Origin: Gammaproteobacteria bacterium
Lineage (GTDB): Bacteria; Pseudomonadota; Gammaproteobacteria; Steroidobacterales; Steroidobacteraceae
Assembly: GCA_005877705.1 (NCBI GenBank)
Contig: VBNY01000093.1
Coordinates: 1 to 13,176, forward strand
DNA: 13,176 nt
Direction: 5' to 3'
Shown piece by piece: positions 7,281-13,176 of the stretch. Both the position numbers and the translations under genes were made by a program. The notes below the pieces were generated by a model. That model saw only the letters and a list, made by a program, of their open reading frames with translations, did not search any database and was not told the origin of the DNA. Position 1 is the stretch's first letter. Every line of letters begins with the position of its first letter.

Positions 7281-8030
7281 ATGTCCGTATCGATCTCGAG
7301 GATCCACAGCCTGCTTGCTTGCATGGCGCTCGCCGCGGCTGGAATTACCGGCAGCGCCTCAGCGCAGGCGGCCGATATCTACGACTCCGCCGTCCACCAC
7401 CCCGGGCGCAGCGCCGCGGATCTCAAGCGCGACGCCCTGGATCATCCGGCAGATGTTCTGCGCCTGAGCAACATCGGTCCCGGCATGCGTGTCGCCGACG
7501 TGCTGGCGGGCGACGGGTACTACAGTGAGCTGCTCAGCTACATCGTCGGTCCCAGGGGGCACGTACTGCTGCTCAACAATTCGGCGTACGACCACTGGAG
7601 CGACAACGGCTGGCAGAAGAGGCTGGCCAAGCTGCCCAACGTGGAGCATCGCACCATGGATCTGGAGCATCTGGAGCTGCCGGATGCGTCCTTGGATGCG
7701 GCGCTGCTGGTCAAGGTGTATCACGATCTGTACTGGACCGACTCCGCGGGCACCTGGCCGAAAATGGACCCGAGCAAGGTGCTCGACGAGGTCGCGCGAG
7801 TGCTGAAACCCGGCGCAATTCTGCTCGTCGTGGATCACTCGGCGAAGCCGGGCACCGGCAAGTCGGACGCGGGCAGTCTGCGAGCCGATTTCGCAGCGCA
7901 CGGATTTCAGCTCGTCGGCCAGAGCGATGCGCTGCGCAGGCCCGAGGACGCGCGCGAGCAGATTTCCTACAAGCCACCGATGCTCGGCAAGACCGATCGG
8001 TTTGTGTTCGTGTTCCGCAAGCGCGCTTGA
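7281..8030 (+). CDS. Exported class I methyltransferase-fold protein (COG4798-like)
   Basis: The protein has 249 residues. The N-terminus is a clear Sec signal peptide (hydrophobic about 10-24, probable cleavage after SASAQA near 30). The mature part has a Rossmann methyltransferase core: motif I VADVLAGDGYYSE (71-83), an acidic motif DLEHLEL (127-133), VYHDLYW (146-152), and LKPGAILLVVDHSAKPGTG (175-193). These fit the predicted methyltransferases of COG4798, whose substrate I do not know. The ATG at 7281 has GGTGAAG upstream and yields the signal peptide. It is paralogous to the gene at 8527-9297 and points towards it. Oddity: relative to that paralogue it is 8 residues shorter between DHSAKPGTG and AAHGF, and lacks the LHRID motif. 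S-adenosylmethionine is not expected in the periplasm, so enzymatic activity is uncertain. Confidence 0.85.
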   Translation: MSVSISRIHSLLACMALAAAGITGSASAQAADIYDSAVHHPGRSAADLKRDALDHPADVLRLSNIGPGMRVADVLAGDGYYSELLSYIVGPRGHVLLLNNSAYDHWSDNGWQKRLAKLPNVEHRTMDLEHLELPDASLDAALLVKVYHDLYWTDSAGTWPKMDPSKVLDEVARVLKPGAILLVVDHSAKPGTGKSDAGSLRADFAAHGFQLVGQSDALRRPEDAREQISYKPPMLGKTDRFVFVFRKRA

Positions 8031-8078
8031 CGGACGCTCGCGGCATGCCTGGGTGAGGCGCTAGCCGCGCCGGACATC

Positions 8079-8498
8079 GTGCACGACCCCCATAATCTGC
8101 AGCGATTCGTGGACGCACAGGAGCCGGTGTTCGAGCAGGTGCGCGCGGAGCTGCGTGCGGGGCGCAAGACAAGCCACTGGATGTGGTTCATCTTTCCCCA
8201 GATCGCAGGGCTCGGTCACAGTCCGACGGCGATCCGGTATGCGATCTCCTCACGGCAAGAGGCCGAGGCGTATCTCAACCATCCGCTTCTCGGGCCCAGG
8301 CTCCGCGAGTGCACTCGGCTGGTGAATTTCGTGGAGGGGCGCTCGATCGAGCAGATTCTCGGCTATCCCGACAATTTGAAGTTCCGCTCGTGCATGACCT
8401 TGTTCGCCCAAGTCCCAACCGACAACCAGATCTTCCAGGACGCCCTGCAGAAATACTTTGGAGGCGAATTCGACCGCCTGACGCTCGAGCGTCTCTGA
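8079..8498 (+). CDS. DUF1810 family protein
   Basis: A 139-residue soluble protein with the full signature of the DUF1810 family (PF08837): NLQRFVDAQEPVFEQV (6-21), SHWMWFIFPQIAGLG (32-46), RYAISSRQEAEAYLNHPLLGPRLREC (53-78) and KFRSCMTLFAQV (101-112), ending YFGGEFDRLTLERL. The function of the family is not established, and I do not assign one. The start is a GTG at 8079, which matches the usual short lead before NLQRF; the Shine-Dalgarno is weak, so it may depend on transcription and translation from the methyltransferase 48 bases upstream. It has no signal peptide, unlike its neighbours. Confidence 0.9.
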   Translation: MHDPHNLQRFVDAQEPVFEQVRAELRAGRKTSHWMWFIFPQIAGLGHSPTAIRYAISSRQEAEAYLNHPLLGPRLRECTRLVNFVEGRSIEQILGYPDNLKFRSCMTLFAQVPTDNQIFQDALQKYFGGEFDRLTLERL

Positions 8499-8519
8499 GG
8501 CCTGCCGGCGCAAGCCTCA
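8496..8519. terminator. Weak hairpin between convergent genes
   Basis: TGAGGC (8496-8501) and GCCTCA (8514-8519) can pair across a 12-base loop. It spans the stop of the DUF1810 gene and the 28-base gap to the stop of the opposing methyltransferase gene. There is no U run on either side. It is the only candidate for separating two convergent transcripts, and it is weak. Confidence 0.25.
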
Positions 8520-8526
8520 CGCAACG

Positions 8527-9297
8527 CTACTTGGGCTTGCGGAACTTGAGGATGAACTGGTCCGTCTTGCCGCGGATCGAGGGCTCGAACACCGGGACGG
8601 TGTGGGGATCGTTGGGATTGCGCAGAACGTTGCTCTGGCCTTCGAACTTGAAGCCGGCGGCAACGACCTCCTTCTGCACAGCTTCCGGATCTATGCGATG
8701 CAGCGTCGAGGTGTCGCGGAACCCCGAACCCGCTTGCGCTGCGTGATCGAGGACGATGAACACGCCGCCTGGCTTGAGCGCATTGAACACGGCCTTGTCG
8801 ATGGTGCCGACCTCGATGTCCGGAATGTTGTGAAGGTCGTGATAGTTCTGTGAGGTCCAGATCAGATCGACCGGCTCGGGCAGTGACAACTGCGTCAGAC
8901 GTTGAGTGCTGACGGTTACATTGCTGTAGTGCGGATCGGCCGCGATCGCCTGTACGGCGGCAGCGGGCTCCGGTGCGTCCGCCGCAGCGTTAGGCCGCTT
9001 GGGCGGCGCGACGGCATAGACGCGACCCTTTGGTCCGACAACCGCGCTGAAGATCCGCGTGAAGTATCCGCGGCCGGGAAGCAGATCGGCGACGCTCTGA
9101 CCTGGCCGCAGTCCCGCGAAAGCGAGGCATTCAGCGGGCTTTCGATCGGCATCGCGCTTGCGGTCGTCTTCGGGCCGAGCCGGATCGGCGACCGCGGCGC
9201 TGAGGTCTTTCGGAACTGCGCTCGCGGCCTGCGCATCAGTGCCGGTGGTCAGCAAGGCCGCCGCCACCGTACCGAGTGAAATCAAGAAGCCTCTCAT
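8527..9297 (-). CDS. Exported class I methyltransferase-fold protein (COG4798-like), second paralogue
   Basis: The protein has 256 residues with a Sec signal peptide (hydrophobic about 4-18, probable cleavage after DAQA near 24). The core has motif I VADLLPGRGYFTR (69-81), VDLIWTSQNYHDLHN (133-147), LKPGGVFIVLDHAAQAGSG (164-182) and the intact LHRID motif (189-193). It ends GKTDQFILKFRK, mirrored in the other copy as GKTDRFVFVFRK. The acidic residue after motif I is less obvious, and an Ala/Pro-rich stretch (about 97-120) follows. The ATG at 9297 has AGGAGA at ideal spacing. It lies 66 bases downstream of the MarR-GNAT gene on the same strand, with no promoter seen between them, so co-transcription is likely. 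Substrate unknown; periplasmic activity is puzzling for a SAM enzyme. Confidence 0.85.
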   Translation of the reverse strand: MRGFLISLGTVAAALLTTGTDAQAASAVPKDLSAAVADPARPEDDRKRDADRKPAECLAFAGLRPGQSVADLLPGRGYFTRIFSAVVGPKGRVYAVAPPKRPNAAADAPEPAAAVQAIAADPHYSNVTVSTQRLTQLSLPEPVDLIWTSQNYHDLHNIPDIEVGTIDKAVFNALKPGGVFIVLDHAAQAGSGFRDTSTLHRIDPEAVQKEVVAAGFKFEGQSNVLRNPNDPHTVPVFEPSIRGKTDQFILKFRKPK

Positions 9298-9363
9298 CTC
9301 GTATCTCCTGGGGTCCGGTGCGGACTCTAGCAGCGTGCAGGCGTAATCTTCTATCAGTTCGTC

Positions 9364-10371
9364 TCAGCCAGGCACCGGCACGTCGACGTGGGGCCACAGA
9401 TCGAGCTCCCAGGTCTCGCCGACCAGATCGTGCCCGAAGCTGTGATGAGGCTCCCGGGCCGTGCGCCTGAAACCGGCGTCGACGTAAAGGCGACGAGCTG
9501 CAAGCAGAGTGTCCTGCGTCCACAGCACCAGCTTGCGATAACCCGAGGCGCGAGCGAAGCGCACACACTCGGCGACGAGCGTGCGGCCGAGCCCCAGGCC
9601 GCGGGCCTGCGGCTCCACCAACAATAGCCGCAGTTTCGCCGTGGTGCTGTCCTGGGCGACGAGGAAGATACAGCCCAAACGGCGGCCGGCGCGCTCCGCG
9701 ATCCAGCAGCGCTCCCGGGACGGATTGAATTTCCGGATGAATTCCGCGGTAATTTCCGCGACCAGGGCTTCGAACTGCTCGTTCCAGCCGTACTCCTTGC
9801 AGTAGATCTCGCCATGCCGTTCGATGACCCAGCCCATGTCACCCGGACGATGTGTGCGCAGAGCGGTCTCGGACCGGGTCCCGGCCGGTGCGGACGGGAC
9901 CGGCAGCGCACGCGCCCGGGCACGAGGGTCACCTCCCTCCCCGGCCGTGAACGCGATGTGAATCGCCCGCATCGAGTCCAACACGACTCGACGTCGGTCG
10001 GCGTCCAAGCCGCAAAGCATTGCACGCACCTGCTCCTGTGAGCGGCGGTTCAGTGGCGCGAATACCTGCTTGCCGGCCGGGGTGAGGCGCAGATGCCGTC
10101 GGCGCGCATCCGCGCGGGAAGCTTGCCGCGCCAGCAGTCTCTTGGCCTGGAATCTTTGCAGTATCCGGCTCAAGTAGCCACGGTCCAGGCGCAGATCCCC
10201 GGCGAGCTCCGCCGCGGTGACGCCTTCGCGATTCGCAAGCTCGTACATCACGCGCACTTCGGTGAGCGAGTACGGGCTGTCCAGCATTCCTGCGGACAGC
10301 ACGCCAATGCGGCGGGTGTAATCGCGGTTGAAAGCGCGGACCAGGGCAATCTCGTCGGCTGAGACAGGCAT
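9364..10371 (-). CDS. MarR-family regulator fused to GNAT acetyltransferase
   Basis: The protein has 335 residues in two domains. Residues about 1-140 are a MarR winged helix: SLTEVRVMYELANREGVTAAELAGDLRLDRGYLSRILQRF contains the recognition helix, and the wing follows (RADARRRHLRLTPAG). After a linker rich in Ala, Arg and Pro (about 142-168), residues 170-335 are a GNAT domain with acetyl-CoA motif A, LLVEPQARGLGLGRTLV (250-266), and LYVDAGFRRT. This fusion is a known bacterial family; substrates are mostly unknown. The ATG at 10371 has GGGAG upstream; a longer reading in frame from 10716 runs through the divergent protease gene and is rejected. A palindrome 41 bases upstream of the start is a likely self-operator. 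It probably forms an operon with the downstream exported methyltransferase. Confidence 0.92.
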   Translation of the reverse strand: MPVSADEIALVRAFNRDYTRRIGVLSAGMLDSPYSLTEVRVMYELANREGVTAAELAGDLRLDRGYLSRILQRFQAKRLLARQASRADARRRHLRLTPAGKQVFAPLNRRSQEQVRAMLCGLDADRRRVVLDSMRAIHIAFTAGEGGDPRARARALPVPSAPAGTRSETALRTHRPGDMGWVIERHGEIYCKEYGWNEQFEALVAEITAEFIRKFNPSRERCWIAERAGRRLGCIFLVAQDSTTAKLRLLLVEPQARGLGLGRTLVAECVRFARASGYRKLVLWTQDTLLAARRLYVDAGFRRTAREPHHSFGHDLVGETWELDLWPHVDVPVPG

Positions 10372-10411
10372 CGCGGCCGCTCCCGAGACGCAGAAGAGGC
10401 GAGTGTTGACG

Positions 10412-10436
10412 ATATAGTTGCCCCAGTCAACTAAAT
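10412..10436. promoter_or_regulatory. Probable MarR-type operator in the divergent promoter region
   Basis: A 25-base palindrome centred at 10424: arms TAGTTG (10415-10420) and CAACTA (10428-10433), extended by two more matching pairs with one mismatch (10414/10434). AGTTG-n7-CAACT dyads are typical of MarR-family binding sites. It lies between the start of the MarR-GNAT gene (10371) and that of the protease (10523), so it could control both. TTGACT (leftward, 10430-10425) and TATATC (leftward, 10416-10411) inside it resemble promoter hexamers, as does TTGACG (rightward, 10406-10411), but none pairs at ideal spacing. Confidence 0.65.
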
Positions 10437-10522
10437 ATGCAGCGCGAGAATCGCCCGCGAGATCTGTGGCAGAATCCCCACCGCGGCTTTCCCCGGGGCC
10501 GACCAACTCGCACAGGACGCCA

Positions 10523-12109
<1,587 letters not shown>

Positions 12110-12180
12110 CGCGTCGATGTCCTCAGGATGCTCAAGCGCATTGCGGAGCGCATAATCGCGGCCCGAGGAGGAGAGCGGCC

Positions 12181-12663
12181 ATGAAACGTCTCATATTCGT
12201 GATCACACTCGCAGCCACGATCGCACTGGCAATTCCGGGCAGGCAGGCTTCGGCCCAGAAAGCCGACCCCTTGAACGGCACTTGGCATCTCAATCTCGAC
12301 AAGTCGAAGTTCCGCTCCGGCCCGGTGCCAAAGAGCCAGATACGGACCTACGAGGTGTCAGCTGACTCCGTGAAGCAATCCATCGACGGAGTCGACTCGC
12401 AGGGCAAGCCGGTCCGCAGTAGGTTCACCGCCAAATATGACGGCAAGGACTATCCGGTGACCGGTAATCCCGATGCCGACACCATCGCCGTGACGCGAAC
12501 CGGCCCCTACAGCGGCAGGTCCACACTGAAGAAGGACGGCAAAGTCGTCCAGCAAACCATCCGCACTGTCAGCAAGGATGGCAAGACCCTGACACTTGCC
12601 AATCGCGGAACGAATTCAAAGGGCGCGAAGATCGATCAAGATCTGGTCTTTGACAAGCAGTAA
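12181..12663 (+). CDS. Small exported protein, probably beta-rich (lipocalin-like), unknown function
   Basis: A 160-residue protein with a Sec signal peptide (MKRLIFVITLAATIALAIPG, likely cleavage after RQASA near 25). The mature part opens with DPLNGTWHLNLDKSKFRSGPVPKS, a G-T-W start like that of calycin/lipocalin-type barrels, and continues with alternating beta-strand patterns (RTYEVSADSVKQSIDG, GKVVQQTIRTVSKDGKTLTLA). Similar NGTWKLNxxKSKF proteins occur in environmental bacteria as hypotheticals; I know no function. The ATG at 12181 has GAGGAGAG upstream. It starts 71 bases after the protease and has no obvious promoter of its own, so it may be read with the protease. Confidence 0.8.
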   Translation: MKRLIFVITLAATIALAIPGRQASAQKADPLNGTWHLNLDKSKFRSGPVPKSQIRTYEVSADSVKQSIDGVDSQGKPVRSRFTAKYDGKDYPVTGNPDADTIAVTRTGPYSGRSTLKKDGKVVQQTIRTVSKDGKTLTLANRGTNSKGAKIDQDLVFDKQ

Positions 12664-12688
12664 GCTCGCGGCGGGCGGCGGCAACACA

Positions 12689-12704
12689 CGGGTCGCCCGA
12701 CCCG
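12689..12704. other. Small hairpin beside the rpoC terminator
   Basis: CGGGTCG (12689-12695) and CGACCCG (12698-12704) form a 7-bp inverted repeat with a 2-base spacer. It lies 26 bases after the stop of the small exported protein and seven bases beyond the rpoC terminator stem. There is no U run on the plus strand, so a terminator role for the rightward genes is doubtful. Confidence 0.35.
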
Positions 12705-12711
12705 GAAAGCA

Positions 12712-12749
12712 AACGGGCCGGCGAGAGGTTCGACTCTCACCGGCCCGTT
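12712..12749 (-). terminator. Intrinsic terminator of the rpoBC transcript
   Basis: A 16-bp stem (12734-12749 with 12712-12727) with a 6-base loop, 25 bases after the rpoC stop. On the leftward transcript the single non-Watson-Crick position is a G-U pair, so the stem is unbroken, and it runs into GTTTGCTTTCC. On the rightward strand the same position is a C-A mismatch, so the terminator is better tuned to rpoC. It may still act weakly on convergent rightward transcripts. Confidence 0.85.
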
Positions 12750-12774
12750 CCGTCTTCACCTGAGTCCGTGGTTT

Positions 12775-13176
12775 TTAGCCCGCCGCGCTCTCGGACTCCT
12801 CTCCGACACTCGACTCCTCGATGTCAGGCAGGCCGCCGCCCACATCCATGAAGCTGCGGCGCTCGACACCTTCGGTCTTACGACGGCGCGAGGCGTGGGC
12901 CGCGAAGCCCGTGCCTGCCGGGATCAGCCGGCCGACGATGACGTTCTCCTTCAGCCCGCGCAGGTCGTCCTTCAGTCCCCGCACCGCCGCTTCCGTCAGC
13001 ACGCGGGTCGTCTCCTGGAACGAGGCCGCCGAGATGAACGACTCCGTCGCGAGCGAGGCCTTGGTGATGCCGAGCAGTACCGGCTGAAGTCTTGCGGCCT
13101 TCTTGCCGTCGTGCTTCGCGCGATCGTTGATGTCGAGCGCGCGCGCGCGGTCGAGCTGCTCGCCGCGCAGCAGCGC
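12775..13176 (-). CDS. rpoC: DNA-directed RNA polymerase beta' subunit (C-terminal part, runs off right edge)
   Basis: The last 133 residues of beta', the large catalytic-core subunit of RNA polymerase. The segment LLGITKASLATESFISAASFQETTRVLTEAAV, followed by LRGLKENVIVGRLIPAGTGFAAH, is the highly conserved C-terminal region next to the trigger-loop end and omega contact. After it comes a short variable acidic tail (DIEESSVGEESESAAG) and a TAA stop. The reading frame is open to the window edge, so the gene is partial. It is normally followed by rpsL; here about 5.9 kb separates its stop from the rpsL start. Confidence 0.97.
   Translation of the reverse strand, partial: ALLRGEQLDRARALDINDRAKHDGKKAARLQPVLLGITKASLATESFISAASFQETTRVLTEAAVRGLKDDLRGLKENVIVGRLIPAGTGFAAHASRRRKTEGVERRSFMDVGGGLPDIEESSVGEESESAAG

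Noticed and set aside
13136..13152. Alternating GC tract at the right edge
   Set aside because: It encodes Arg/Ala codons within rpoC; low-complexity effect of high GC, not a separate element.

Overview
The window looks like chromosomal DNA of a GC-rich gammaproteobacterium. RplJ, NusG, SecE, RpsL, FusA, EF-Tu and the RpoC C-terminus all read as close relatives of the E. coli proteins, and a tRNA-Trp lies directly upstream of secE, as in many gammaproteobacteria. The Deg9-like protease and the secreted methyltransferases suggest an environmental lineage (Steroidobacter/Xanthomonas-like breadth). This placement is an inference; no 16S is present.

Bases 1-6892 form one long minus-strand translation/transcription block. 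In transcript order (right to left) it is rpsL, rpsG, fusA, tuf, tRNA-Trp, secE, nusG, rplK, rplA and the start of rplJ. A near-consensus sigma70 promoter (7070-7098) with a GC-rich discriminator and a 12-bp leader hairpin precede rpsL. Intergenic spaces carry a REP-like palindrome: one copy between nusG and rplK and three clustered between tuf and tRNA-Trp. The rplA-rplJ spacer holds a structured leader that probably binds L10 for autogenous control.

Bases 7281-12663 are an accessory block between the end of rpoC and the str promoter, where many gammaproteobacteria have only a short spacer. It contains an exported methyltransferase-fold protein (+), a DUF1810 protein (+), a second, paralogous exported methyltransferase (-), a MarR-GNAT fusion regulator (-) with a clear palindromic operator, a Deg9-like exported serine protease (+) and a small exported beta-rich protein (+). 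From 12775 to the right edge is the 3' end of rpoC (-), followed by a strong intrinsic terminator.

The most notable structural point is gene order. The usual order is tufB-trpT-secE-nusG-rplKAJL-rpoBC-rpsL-rpsG-fusA-tufA. Here the tufA context (rpsL-rpsG-fusA before tuf) runs directly into the tufB context (tRNA-Trp-secE after tuf) through a single tuf gene, so the window is a circular permutation of the standard cluster. That is what a collapsed tuf repeat in assembly, or recombination between two tuf copies (excised circle or tandem duplication), would produce. A genuine single-tuf rearrangement is also possible. I found no CRISPR array, transposase, phage gene or recognisable defence system.
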